A stretch of 64,000 nucleotides of DNA, from IMG/VR virus record IMGVR_UViG_3300019135_000009, positions 1 through 64,000 of that record; one strand, written 5' to 3'. This document shows, piece by piece, positions 1-8,800 of the stretch. Positions within the stretch are counted from its first letter, which is position 1; each line of letters starts with the position of its first letter. The translations under genes were made by a program, and so were the position numbers. The DNA comes from a virus. Under the pieces are notes generated by a model. That model searched no databases. It was not told the origin of the DNA and worked only from the letters and a program-made list of their open reading frames with translations.

Positions 1-135
1 AGTTCTATTGTCGAATATGTAAAAGTCTCTGGAGGAAATATGGGGATGGCGATGAAACTTGCAAGCCAAGAGCTTAAAGGTAGAGCAGATATGAAGCTTG
101 TAAATCAAATTGTAAAACAATCTTTAAACAAATAA
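1..135 (+). CDS. C-terminal end of a GatB/YqeY-domain-like protein (partial)
   Basis: The window opens inside this gene; 44 residues remain before the TAA at 133. The tail contains GRADMKLVNQIVKQSL, close to the hallmark end of YqeY/GatB C-terminal domains (GRADGKLVNQIVKELL pattern), which bind tRNA in the amidotransferase GatB. The start and any N-terminal domain lie outside the window, so the full architecture is unknown. The next gene follows after 20 bases with its own ribosome binding site, so the gene belongs to the rightward early cluster. A phage copy could act on tRNA metabolism, which would fit the tRNA cluster elsewhere in the window, but that is inference. Family assignment is moderately secure; function is not. 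Confidence 0.55.
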   Translation, partial: SSIVEYVKVSGGNMGMAMKLASQELKGRADMKLVNQIVKQSLNK

Positions 136-155
136 TAAAGAAAGGATGAAGAGAA

Positions 156-602
156 TTGTCAAAGAGATATGGGGTAATTACGGATGGTGTGATAGTGAGT
201 GAGCATAATGATCCTATTGAAGCAAGGGAAGAAGCGACTAAGGCAAATATAGAAACTGGTCTCCGACATCATGTATCAGAGGTTCATTTGTTTAGCTCAG
301 GGAAACAACTTGATCGACAATTTGATCAAGTTAAAAAAATGGATGGTTTAAAGTTTTATGAGTTTGACGATCCATATTACTCATTAGTTAAAGCCAAAGA
401 TGAGAAGGATGCTATTGAAGAGTACGAATACGCCACTGCTGATAATCCAGAAGGAGCCAGAGAAATAGATATCTTCACTGCTCTATTATTGTTTAGCCGA
501 AGTGTATCAGAAGATGGCAACCAAGTTTCTATAATTAAGATTTTAAATGATTTTTTTAGAAATGAACGAGCAACATTAATTTATGATCGACACTTACTTT
601 AA
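156..602 (+). CDS. Hypothetical protein, 148 aa
   Basis: Not recognised. TTG start at 156 preceded by GAAAGGATGAAGAG. The protein is acidic, with no membrane segment and no metal-binding cluster. A stretch around residues 75-90 (YYSLVKAKDEKDAIEEY) resembles the small alpha/beta 'YSLVKAKDEAEA' segment common in short Bacillus phage proteins of unknown role. It sits between the YqeY-like fragment and two DNA-binding genes, each with its own Shine-Dalgarno, in a tightly packed rightward operon with gaps under 25 bases. Nothing further about its role can be inferred. Confidence 0.7.
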   Translation: MSKRYGVITDGVIVSEHNDPIEAREEATKANIETGLRHHVSEVHLFSSGKQLDRQFDQVKKMDGLKFYEFDDPYYSLVKAKDEKDAIEEYEYATADNPEGAREIDIFTALLLFSRSVSEDGNQVSIIKILNDFFRNERATLIYDRHLL

Positions 603-617
603 AAGGAGAGCAATTAT

Positions 618-1082
618 GTGTTAACAGAAAAGATTTTAACTGCTTATGCAGAAGGAAGCCCTATTGAATTTATAAGTGACAGTTTTCAAATATCGCGTAG
701 CAATGTATTAAATGTTTTGAATACATATAAAGAAAATAGTAGATACAAAAAGACATTTACAGATGATTTTAAAAAGATTATTGCCGAAAGAGATTTAAAT
801 GGAGTTCCTAGGATGGTTATTGCAAAAGAGCTAGGTATTAATCCTACTACTGTAAAGAAATCTTGCATGCAGTTTGGGCAATCACTTAAAGAAAAGGTTA
901 CATCAGATAAAGTTTTTACAAAAATTGAAGGAGATTTTGATGTCAATCGTTGCCCATCTTGTTCAAGTAAAAGAGTAAATCTAGTTGAAGAAAATACTAC
1001 ATATTGTATGACCTGTGGAAACGAACACATATTTAAAAAAGGTTATGTCTTGAAATTAAATTTTGAATACTTAGAAGAATAG
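618..1082 (+). CDS. Helix-turn-helix / zinc-ribbon protein, 154 aa
   Basis: GTG start at 618, set by AAAAGGAG at 601-608; the overlapping ATG at 616 is followed directly by a stop (ATG TGT TAA), so GTG is the only workable start here. Two helix-turn-helix-like segments are visible: residues 14-37 (ISDSFQISRSNVLNVLNTY) and 57-80 (VIAKELGINPTTVKKS). A C-terminal zinc ribbon follows with CPSC and CMTCG pairs about 19 residues apart (residues about 112-134). This suggests a sequence-specific DNA-binding regulator of the early region. It lies 11 bases upstream of a winged-helix gene. The identity of the target is unknown. Confidence 0.7.
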   Translation: MLTEKILTAYAEGSPIEFISDSFQISRSNVLNVLNTYKENSRYKKTFTDDFKKIIAERDLNGVPRMVIAKELGINPTTVKKSCMQFGQSLKEKVTSDKVFTKIEGDFDVNRCPSCSSKRVNLVEENTTYCMTCGNEHIFKKGYVLKLNFEYLEE

Positions 1083-1093
1083 GAGAATGATAT

Positions 1094-1468
1094 ATGATTA
1101 CAAAGTTGCCTTTTACTGAATCACTTTTTAATGGATTGTCGTCTTTATTCAGAAAGAATAAAACAAGTGATATCACTAAGGAGACACGCAAAAAAGCATA
1201 TGCACATGTTTCAGAATCTCTGAGTGAGCGTCAACGTGTTGTTTTTGAAAATTTACATAATTCATTTGAGAATGGTGCTACAGCCAAAGAGCTAGCAGTC
1301 TTTTTATATAAGAAAAATTTAGTTCCTTCATCAGATCGCAATAGTGTCCATCCGCGCTTGAATGAGCTTAGAGCAAAAGGATTGGTTGAAATTATTGGAA
1401 AGAAAACATGTCAATACACAGATCGGAAAGTTGCTATTTATACCACAAAACTAATTAATAATGAATAA
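1094..1468 (+). CDS. Winged-helix DNA-binding protein, 124 aa
   Basis: ATG at 1094 with AGGAG upstream. Residues 45-120 read as a winged helix: a helix (LSERQRVVFENLHNSF), a GATAKELAVFLYKK helix, a recognition-like segment with HPRLNELRAKGLVEIIGKK, then a beta wing ending in TDRKVAIYTTK. The pattern resembles MarR/ArsR-size regulators and the small phage 'HPRLNELR' wHTH proteins. The N-terminal 25 residues carry a basic FRKNK segment. It follows the HTH/zinc-ribbon gene closely and precedes a small membrane protein, so the three probably share a transcript. The specific function is unknown. Confidence 0.65.
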   Translation: MITKLPFTESLFNGLSSLFRKNKTSDITKETRKKAYAHVSESLSERQRVVFENLHNSFENGATAKELAVFLYKKNLVPSSDRNSVHPRLNELRAKGLVEIIGKKTCQYTDRKVAIYTTKLINNE

Positions 1469-1500
1469 AAGTGTAGTTTTATACAGAAGGAGATAATATC

Positions 1501-1623
1501 ATGACGCCAACCATTGGTTTGATAGCAGGCATTTTTTTCGTCTCAGTTTATTACTTTGGTAAGTATATGGGAATGAGAAAGATGGCAAATATCGTTAGTG
1601 AAGAGCTTAATAGAAGCAAATGA
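1501..1623 (+). CDS. Small single-span membrane protein, 40 aa
   Basis: Short ORF with a very good ribosome binding site (AGAAGGAGATAA, 1486-1497) ahead of ATG 1501. Residues 4-22 are hydrophobic (IGLIAGIFFVSVYYFG), followed by a basic patch (KYMGMRKM) that predicts an N-out, C-in single-span protein. The end lies only 20 bases ahead of the thymidylate synthase start. Size and layout resemble the many tiny membrane proteins of Bacillus phages. The role is unknown. Confidence 0.6.
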   Translation: MTPTIGLIAGIFFVSVYYFGKYMGMRKMANIVSEELNRSK

Positions 1624-1642
1624 TTTTGAAAGGAAATACATA

Positions 1643-2530
1643 ATGAATCAAGCAGATACACAATACAGAAAGATTATTGAAACAATTTTAAATCATGGAT
1701 ATAGCGATGAAGAAGAACGGGTAAGGACTGTGTGGGCAGATGGAACTCCTGCTCACGCCATTTCCTACATTGGACAATCAATGCGGTTTGACAATTCAGA
1801 AGTACCTATTTTGACTACAAAGAGGGTTGCATGGAAAACAGCAATTAAAGAGTTGCTTTGGATTTGGCAAAAGAAATCTAATGTCGTTCAAGACCTTCGA
1901 GACATGGGGGTTAAGATTTGGAACGAATGGGAACTTGAAGATGGAACGATTGGTAAAGCTTATGGTTATCAGTTAGGTAAGAAGAATAGAAAAGCAATAA
2001 CTTCTGTGAACAGTCATTATTCTGACGATACAATAGCAGGCACTCTCAAAGTCGAAAAGGTAGACCAAGTTGACTACTTGTTAAGTCAACTCAAAAATAA
2101 CCCTGCTTCACGCAGACATATTACAACGCTTTGGAATCCAGATGATTTAGATGATATGGCTTTGACACCATGTGTGTATGAAACTCAATGGCATGTGAAA
2201 GGTGGAAAACTACATCTCGAAGTTCGATGTAGATCAAACGATATGGCATTAGGAAATCCATTTAACGTATTTCAATACAACGTGTTACAGCGAATGATTG
2301 CTCAGGTTACAGGATTAGAATTGGGAAGCTATATTTATCATATTGGTGATGCTCATATTTACACTCGACATATCGAAGGTCTCAAGGAACAAATGAGTAG
2401 AGAATCTTTCTCTGCTCCTCAAATTTGGATTAATCCAGAAGTCGATAATTTTTACGATTTCACTATCGATGATTTTAAGCTAATCGATTATAAACATGGA
2501 GATAGATTAGATTTTGAAGTTGCTATCTAA
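1643..2530 (+). CDS. thyA: Thymidylate synthase, ThyA type
   Basis: Methylates dUMP to dTMP with methylene-tetrahydrofolate. ATG 1643 has AAAGGAAA upstream and is preferred over a longer reading from 1598 that overlaps the preceding small gene. The 295-residue protein closely follows the B. subtilis ThyA/phi3T ThyP3 type as I recall it: FDNSEVPILTTKRVAWKTAIKELLW, the catalytic ALTPCVYETQW cysteine motif, RSNDMALGNPFNVFQYN and the YIYHIGDAHIYTRH block. It carries an extra segment of about 14 residues (KAITSVNSHYSDDTIAG region, about residues 115-130) where the host-type enzyme has only a short turn. The neighbouring DHFR regenerates the folate it oxidises, and a thymidine kinase lies further on, so the cluster supplies dTTP for phage DNA synthesis. 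Confidence 0.95.
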   Translation: MNQADTQYRKIIETILNHGYSDEEERVRTVWADGTPAHAISYIGQSMRFDNSEVPILTTKRVAWKTAIKELLWIWQKKSNVVQDLRDMGVKIWNEWELEDGTIGKAYGYQLGKKNRKAITSVNSHYSDDTIAGTLKVEKVDQVDYLLSQLKNNPASRRHITTLWNPDDLDDMALTPCVYETQWHVKGGKLHLEVRCRSNDMALGNPFNVFQYNVLQRMIAQVTGLELGSYIYHIGDAHIYTRHIEGLKEQMSRESFSAPQIWINPEVDNFYDFTIDDFKLIDYKHGDRLDFEVAI

Positions 2531-2550
2531 ATTATTTAAGGAGATTAAAA

Positions 2551-2976
2551 ATGATTAAATATACATTTCTAGGGAAAGTCGAAAAGTGTGAATATTATTT
2601 TGAAAATGACGCTTATGGGTTTGAACGACCTTCTATTAAAAAAAGAGTATCATCAGAAAAATATGAAGCTATTGTTACTAGAGAATTTTTAAATTTACCA
2701 AAAGAAGAACTTATAATCGGTGTCACGATATTCTTAAGTGAAATAAATAAAAATGTTGAAATCAAGGATATAGTTAAAGATATTGATGGTGGATTGAGGA
2801 TTTATACAGACTATGTTATTGAAGAAAAATTAAATCATAAATCGTTAGATAAAGCAGTGAATAAACTTGACAATTATTACTATAAAAAATATCGCTGTCT
2901 GATTGAAGAGAACGATGAACTTAGAAGGTCATATAAGAAACTTAAATTCTTTAATTTATATAAGAAATTGAAATAG
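2551..2976 (+). CDS. Hypothetical protein, 141 aa
   Basis: Not recognised. ATG 2551 is preceded by AAGGAG. The sequence is alpha/beta, charged, with a basic C-terminal helix (residues 105-141, rich in Lys, Arg and Tyr, ending YKKLK) that could contact nucleic acid. There is no membrane segment or catalytic signature. It sits between thyA and the DHFR gene with gaps of 20 and 11 bases and must be co-expressed with them. Some Bacillus phages carry small unknown genes at this position; I infer no role. Confidence 0.7.
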   Translation: MIKYTFLGKVEKCEYYFENDAYGFERPSIKKRVSSEKYEAIVTREFLNLPKEELIIGVTIFLSEINKNVEIKDIVKDIDGGLRIYTDYVIEEKLNHKSLDKAVNKLDNYYYKKYRCLIEENDELRRSYKKLKFFNLYKKLK

Positions 2977-2987
2977 GAGTTGAAATA

Positions 2988-3485
2988 ATGATTACACTTG
3001 TAGCATGCCTTGATATGAACTTCGGGATCGGAGATGGAGATGGAAACCTCCTCTTCTCTCTTCCCAGAGACATGAAACATTTTAAATCAGTCACAAGCGG
3101 GAAGATTGTTGTTATGGGTAGAAAAACATGGGATTCTCTTCCGAAGAAACCTTTAGAAAAAAGAAAAAATTATGTTGTAACAATGGACGAATCCTTTGAT
3201 CCTGTTGGAGCTAAAGTCCTTCATTCAATCGATGAAGTTTTGGAGTTAGGCCAAAAACATGACATCTATGTCATTGGTGGCGGAGAAATGTATTATCAGT
3301 TAATTGATGATGCTGATAAACTCATCATCACTCATGTACATACAATTAGCAACAAAGCTAGAGTCCACTTCCCCGACTTCGATGCGAAAGAATGGAAAAT
3401 GGTTGGAGAACCAGTTAAAAATGAAGCGGATGAAAATCATCCATACAGCTTCTCATTTGCTACATATGAAAGAAAAAATGATTAG
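2988..3485 (+). CDS. dfrA: Dihydrofolate reductase
   Basis: NADPH-dependent reduction of dihydrofolate to tetrahydrofolate, recycling the folate consumed by the adjacent ThyA. The 165-residue length is usual for the family. Motifs: ITLVACLDMNFGIG at the N-terminus, LPRDMKHF with the acidic substrate-binding residue of the active-site helix, GKIVVMGRKTWDSLP, IYVIGGGEMYYQLI (the cofactor-binding Gly-Gly segment), and THVHTISNKARVHFPDF near the C-terminus. ATG 2988 has AGGAGTTG upstream. The next gene starts 9 bases after the stop. The assignment is firm. Confidence 0.93.
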   Translation: MITLVACLDMNFGIGDGDGNLLFSLPRDMKHFKSVTSGKIVVMGRKTWDSLPKKPLEKRKNYVVTMDESFDPVGAKVLHSIDEVLELGQKHDIYVIGGGEMYYQLIDDADKLIITHVHTISNKARVHFPDFDAKEWKMVGEPVKNEADENHPYSFSFATYERKND

Positions 3486-3494
3486 GAGTGTTGG

Positions 3495-4100
3495 ATGATG
3501 GAGCAAACAGCAAGAACAGACAGAGTTATTATTATTTCTCAACAAATTGACGATGCGCTTGCAGGAGATGTTATTGATAGAATCATTGCTATTAACGATG
3601 AAGATGCGTACCTTTCATCAACAATCAAGGACTATGAGTCACAACCAATTGAAATTTTTATTAATTCCGTTGGAGGAAGTGCTACAGCAGGTTTTGCAAT
3701 CATTGGAGCGATGGAGTTATCTGCTGTTCCAATCATTACATATGGAATGGGACTTGTTGCATCAATGGCTTTAGGAATTTTTGTTGCAGGACATCGGCGC
3801 CTAGCATATCGTTTAGCAAGATTTATGTATCATTCTGTTTCTTATGGAATGGAGGGACAAATTAAAGATCACGATGATATGCGTAATGAAGTAGGCATAC
3901 TTCAAGAAATGTATGACAGCCTCTTTTCATCTACTAAATTGTCGAGAAGTCAAATGGATGAAATTCAAAGAAGTAAACGGGATTTCTTCTTTTCGGCAAA
4001 TGAGGCCGTTGAACTTGGTATCGCAGATCAAGTTTTGGGAGAACCTCAAGAAGAAAGCCAAAGTAAATCCAATTCATTTTGGAATTTTAGTAACAAATAA
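3495..4100 (+). CDS. ClpP-like serine protease
   Basis: ClpP-fold peptidase of 201 residues, close to the cellular ClpP length. The catalytic triad is readable: Ser in GLVASMALGIF (about residue 90), His in RFMYHSVSYG (about 115), and Asp in SKRDFFFSANEAVELGIAD (about 160). The oxyanion segment EIFINSVGGSATAG precedes the Ser. The N-terminus is short and lacks a signal peptide, so the enzyme is cytosolic. Capsid-type ClpP proteases normally sit by the portal; this phage has a separate protease-scaffold gene there (42607-43902), so this copy, between DHFR and an HD hydrolase, more likely acts on host or early phage proteins, perhaps with a host ClpX/ClpC ATPase. That role is inference. A hairpin follows the stop. 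Confidence 0.82.
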   Translation: MMEQTARTDRVIIISQQIDDALAGDVIDRIIAINDEDAYLSSTIKDYESQPIEIFINSVGGSATAGFAIIGAMELSAVPIITYGMGLVASMALGIFVAGHRRLAYRLARFMYHSVSYGMEGQIKDHDDMRNEVGILQEMYDSLFSSTKLSRSQMDEIQRSKRDFFFSANEAVELGIADQVLGEPQEESQSKSNSFWNFSNK

Positions 4101-4131
4101 TAAAAGTGGGAGATTATTCTTCCACTTTTAT
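4101..4131 (+). terminator. Hairpin terminator after the ClpP-like gene
   Basis: AAAAGTGG and CCACTTTTA arms enclose a 12-base loop starting one base after the TAA. The arm-borne U-run at the 3' side (CTTTTATT) fits a Rho-independent terminator. The downstream HD gene has no obvious promoter, so read-through is expected. Confidence 0.6.
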
Positions 4132-4163
4132 TCTAACAAACAACAAAAATGGAGAGTGTTGAA

Positions 4164-4742
4164 ATGTCACTGGTTACATATAAAGGAATTAAATTTGATT
4201 ATCTAAATCCTACGCCTGAAATGATTGATATTGATGATATCGTCCAATCTTTAACTAGAATTAATAGATTTGTTGGACATTCTAAGAGAGCTTATAGTGT
4301 TGCGGAACACTCAATTTACTGCTATGAGATGGCGAGAAAATTAGGATATTCGAATCGTGAGTGTCTATTGACTTTGATTCATGACTTTACCGAGGCATAT
4401 GTAGGAGACTGTCCTGCTCCTCTAAAAGAACTATTGCCTAAATTCTCTTCTATTGAATCTAAAGTTGAGGAGGCAATTTGTAAACATATTGGGATCGAAC
4501 CGCCGACTTCCGAAGAGCATGAAAAAATTAAACGCATTGATCTAACGATGTTGCTTATTGAGATGCGAGATTTAACTAAACATAGTGAAGAGTTCTTCTT
4601 AAAAGACACTATTTATTCTGAATTTCTTTCAGACGAAGATTTCTTCCTGTCTTTCAAAGACATTAGTGTGTGTTTTCACTTGGACAAAGTGCTTAAAAAG
4701 TGTTACATGGATACGTTAGAAAAAGTTAAAAAAGAGGGTTAA
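4164..4742 (+). CDS. HD-domain phosphohydrolase (YfbR-like 5'-nucleotidase fold)
   Basis: Start placed at ATG 4164 because GGAGAG at 4151-4156 is its ribosome binding site; the ATG at 4149 overlaps that site. The 192-residue protein shows the HD metal site: VGHSKRAYSVAEHSIYC supplies the first His, TLIHDFTEAYVGDCP the HD pair, and an acidic residue follows near RIDLTMLLIEMRDL. This pattern matches YfbR/HDDC-type nucleotidases that remove phosphate from deoxynucleoside monophosphates. Between the thymidylate genes and thymidine kinase it would tune the dNMP pool. It ends two bases before the thymidine kinase start. Confidence 0.75.
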   Translation: MSLVTYKGIKFDYLNPTPEMIDIDDIVQSLTRINRFVGHSKRAYSVAEHSIYCYEMARKLGYSNRECLLTLIHDFTEAYVGDCPAPLKELLPKFSSIESKVEEAICKHIGIEPPTSEEHEKIKRIDLTMLLIEMRDLTKHSEEFFLKDTIYSEFLSDEDFFLSFKDISVCFHLDKVLKKCYMDTLEKVKKEG

Positions 4743-4744
4743 TC

Positions 4745-5347
4745 ATGTCAAAAGATTTAAGAGTTAGAGATTTAATACTTGGAACAATGAAATCTGCCAA
4801 GTCCGCACAATTAATTATGAAAGGATTCCTACTAGATGAACAAGGAAAAAGAGTTCTTACGTTTAAACCTGAAACAGACATTAGAGATGGAGAATTTGTA
4901 GCATCTAGAGCACTAACATTTAAGCGTCCTGCTATAGTAGTTCCAAAAAACGATGATGGTTCAATCATGTCTAAAGAAGTCCAAAATAACAACCCAGAAA
5001 TTATTCTTTTAGATGAACTGCAATTTTTCACTGTTCAACAGGTAGAAAAGCTTGCAGAAATATCAGTAATACATGATGTGGACATATATGCGTATGGATT
5101 AATGATTTCATACAATGGGACAATGTTTGATTCGATTAAACGCGCAATCGAGTGTGGATTCAGGATTAATACAATTGACATGCCTTGTGATCATTGTATA
5201 AATGACGCTACCCATCACCTTTTATATTTAGATGGTCAACTACAAATTGATGATAGTGGAATTAGTGTTGAGGATTTTACTGACAAGAAGCAAAAATATG
5301 AATCCGTTTGTTACTCCTGCTTCCAGAAGGCTATTAAAAAATCATAA
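4745..5347 (+). CDS. tdk: Thymidine kinase
   Basis: Phosphorylates thymidine to dTMP for salvage. The 200-residue length fits type II thymidine kinases. Readable features: P-loop GTMKSAKSAQLI at residues 13-24 (the family usually has GPMFSGKSEEL, so Gly is replaced by Ala at one P-loop position), a DELQFF Walker B/catalytic segment, a late lid region ending GFRINTIDMPCDHC, and a zinc site from CDHC and CYSCF pairs. The unusual P-loop may lower activity or reflect a divergent phage lineage. It follows the HD gene by two bases and belongs to the same operon. Confidence 0.82.
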   Translation: MSKDLRVRDLILGTMKSAKSAQLIMKGFLLDEQGKRVLTFKPETDIRDGEFVASRALTFKRPAIVVPKNDDGSIMSKEVQNNNPEIILLDELQFFTVQQVEKLAEISVIHDVDIYAYGLMISYNGTMFDSIKRAIECGFRINTIDMPCDHCINDATHHLLYLDGQLQIDDSGISVEDFTDKKQKYESVCYSCFQKAIKKS

Positions 5348-5365
5348 CAATAAGGGGTGATTAAT

Positions 5366-5887
5366 TTGGAGCATTTTCAAATAGGAGACATTGTTAAATT
5401 ACGTTCATCCAATCTATACAACCATGCTTACCTAATTACAGATGTTCGGTATGATGAAGAATTTAAGGAGTATTATTACTTTGGCTATCCTATATACCCT
5501 GATCTTATCAATCATATGAAAGATTTTGATCATGAAGAAGTATTTTTATTTGCCGAAGGAGATACTGCATATGACATCATTGCAACAGCAATTAAGGAGT
5601 ATAATCACGAAACAGGTGGCTATCCTTCATTTTGCTTTGTGTTACTTAATTCAAATAAAGTTAAAGAAGAAATAAAATTCGCCATTAGAGATGCAATTGG
5701 TATAAAAGGTGTAAACGACAGTGATGTAGTTAGATATGACTTAATTGAATCGATTGATGAATGCCTTGATGCAATTAACGATCTAAAAAAGTTGCATAAA
5801 ACATTTGGAGATGAAGTTTATTTACAACTAACAGAAGTAGTTGAGAAAAGAGTTAACGATTTAATTAGGAGTGATGTACGTGGATAA
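5366..5887 (+). CDS. Hypothetical protein, 173 aa
   Basis: Not recognised. TTG 5366 is preferred (AAGGGGTG at 5352-5359 lies at proper distance); an in-frame GTG at 5357 sits inside that ribosome binding site. The N-terminus IGDIVKLRSSNLYNHAYLITDVRYDEE resembles a small SH3/KOW-like barrel, followed by an alpha-helical C-terminal half (residues 110-173). The last 8 bases overlap the DNA polymerase start, implying translational coupling. It might be an accessory to replication, but the only support is the coupling. Confidence 0.65.
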   Translation: MEHFQIGDIVKLRSSNLYNHAYLITDVRYDEEFKEYYYFGYPIYPDLINHMKDFDHEEVFLFAEGDTAYDIIATAIKEYNHETGGYPSFCFVLLNSNKVKEEIKFAIRDAIGIKGVNDSDVVRYDLIESIDECLDAINDLKKLHKTFGDEVYLQLTEVVEKRVNDLIRSDVRG

Positions 5888-8800
5888 TTATGTGATGTAT
5901 CATGACCATTCTGACATTAGTAACCTTACGGCTGGTACAGGGGCAGACAGTGTAACAAAATACCAAGATTACATAGATTATGCTGAAAAACTAGGAATGA
6001 ATGCTCTAGCCATCTCAGAACATGGAAGCGTCATGAATTGGATTAAAAAGAAGCAAGCAATTGAGAAAGTTGGCATGAAATACATACACGCAAATGAAGT
6101 TTATTTAACTAAAGAGATCAAAAAAGAAGAAGGCGTGGACGGAAGTCCCACTGGTAAACTGATTTTAGAACGTGACAACTTTCACTACATGTTAATTGCT
6201 AAAAATTACGAAGGTGTATTGGAGATCAATAAATTGACATCTCAATCATTTAATCGTGAAGATGGTCATTTTTATTATAATCCTCGGATTACCTTTGATG
6301 AATTAAAGGCTACATCTGACAATGTTATTATGACTTCTGCATGCTTGGCTTCCCCACTCTGGAGAATGTATAGTAAATATAACGCATTAGAAGAGGCTGG
6401 CAAGCTAACAGAGGCAGTTGCAATCAATAATGAGTTTGAGGATATGTTGAACTGGATGGCAAAAAATCGTCATCGAATGTTTTTTGAAATTCAATATCAC
6501 AGTCATCCAGATCAGATAGCATTTAATCAGATGCTTTTACGACTATCAAAAGAGCTGAACATCCCTCTTATCGCTGGAACTGATACACACGCATTAAACG
6601 CTGAGCACGCAAAAGCAAGACAGCTATTTCTAAAATCAAAAGGTGCTAATTATGGAGATGAAGACTCTTTTGATTTAACAATGAAATCCTATCCAGAATT
6701 AGTTGAGATGTTTGAAAGACAAGGAGCATTGCCACGTAACGTATATTTAGAAGCTATACATAACACTAATGTAATGGCAGATATGGTCGAGGAGTTTACT
6801 TTGGATAAAACTCCGAAATATCCAAAGTTATACGAGAACCCTATTGAAGTCTTTCAACAAAAAATAAATGAAGGTGTTAAGAAACGAGGTTTTGACAAGT
6901 TCCCAAGTGAAAAGAAAAAAGCTTACTTCGATAGGATTAGAGAAGAGTTTGACACCTATGTAAAACTTAATGCTGTTGATTATATGCTTTTACAAAAAAA
7001 TATTATTGACTGGTGTCACGATAATGATATCTATCAAGGATATGGACGCGGTTCGGTAAATGGAAGCTTGATTGCCTATGTATTAGGAATTACAGAGATG
7101 GATTCAATTAAGCATAATTTGAACTTTTTCCGATTCTTGAATCCAGACCGTATCTCTCTTCCTGATATCGATATTGATTTTCCACCATCTAGAAGACAGG
7201 AAGCAATCGATTATCTTGCTAGTCTTGATGGAATTGATTTTGCTGAAATCGTCACTTTTAACACTAAAGCTTTAAAAGGATCGATCCGCCTCGTAGGAAA
7301 AGGATTAGGCATGCCGTTAGAAGAGGTTGATACAATTGCCAAGGCTGTAGAAACATTTAACGGAAAAGATCGAATTGATGAAAGCTATAGACATAAATAC
7401 CCTGAGCTATTTGAATATGTTGATGTAATGAACGGCGTAATCGAATCTATGGGAAGTCATCCTTCTGGATTTATCGTGTCTCCTATTGATTTGGCGACAA
7501 ACGTTTCAACATTATATACAAAAGAGAGTAAATATCGTGTTACTGCGGTTAATATGAAAGAACTTGATGGTGAAAACTATGTCAAACTAGACGTTTTAGG
7601 TTTAGCAAATATTGAACTTATCAATGAAACATGCAAACTTGCAAATATCGAAAGACTTACTCCAGACAATGTCGATGTTAAAGACATGGATGTGTGGAAG
7701 TCACTTCGTGATTCGACTCTTGGAGTATTCCAACTTGAATCTGATTCTGCACATGCCTATATTAAACAGTTGTTTAGTGACGAAACCTTGAATAGGATAA
7801 AGAATAATATTGGAGATATCGACTATATTGATTTATTATCAATGGCTAATGGAGCAATAAGGCCATCTGGTGACAGCTATAGATATAACCTCGCGGCTGG
7901 GGAGACAAAAGATAATGGACATCCAGCTTTGAACGAGGCATTAAAACCTACTCTTGGCTACCTTATTTTCCAAGAACAGATTATGAACTTTCTTACAGAC
8001 TTCTGTAAACATACTGGAGCGGAATCTGACACGGTTCGGCGTGGACTTGCAAAGAAAGAAGGAACACAAAAATTATTGCCTAAGATTCATGACGGTTTTA
8101 TTTCTCATATGAAAGAACAATATAATGAATCTGAGGAGCACATTGAGCAGATTTTAGAATCATTTCTAAAGGTAATTGACGATGCAAGTCGGTATGGATT
8201 CTCTGTAAACCATTCACAGCCATATAGCTATATCGGATATATTGGAGCTTATTTAAGATATCATTATCCACTTGAGTTTTTAACAACCATCTTAAATATT
8301 CAAGATGATGATAAAGATAAGACAACAAAAATCGTTAATTATGCTAAAAAAATGGACGTTGAAATCAAGCCGATACAATTTGGTCAATCAAGAGCGTTTT
8401 ACAACTTCAATAGAAAAGAGCAGAACATCTATAAAGGAATTGCATCTATCAAATATTTGAATAGAAAAGTTGCAGAAGAACTTTATAAGTTAGCCCAAGA
8501 TAAAGACTATGATAAGAATGATTTCGTATCATTGTTGGTTGACATTTTTAAAACTTCTGTAGACAGTCGTCAAATGGAAACATTGATCCGCCTCGATTTC
8601 TTTAGAGAGTTCGGAGAGAAAGAAGTCCTGTTGGAATTATACCTCTGCATGTCAGGGAAGAAAAAAGCAAACATTGAATTATACCCAGAATTTGATGACC
8701 AAATTGTGATTGACCGAAAAGAGAAAAAGAATAAAAAAACAGGTCAAGTCACTATAACTGAGAAAGAGAAAACAATTAAGAAACCTTTGAAATACGATGC

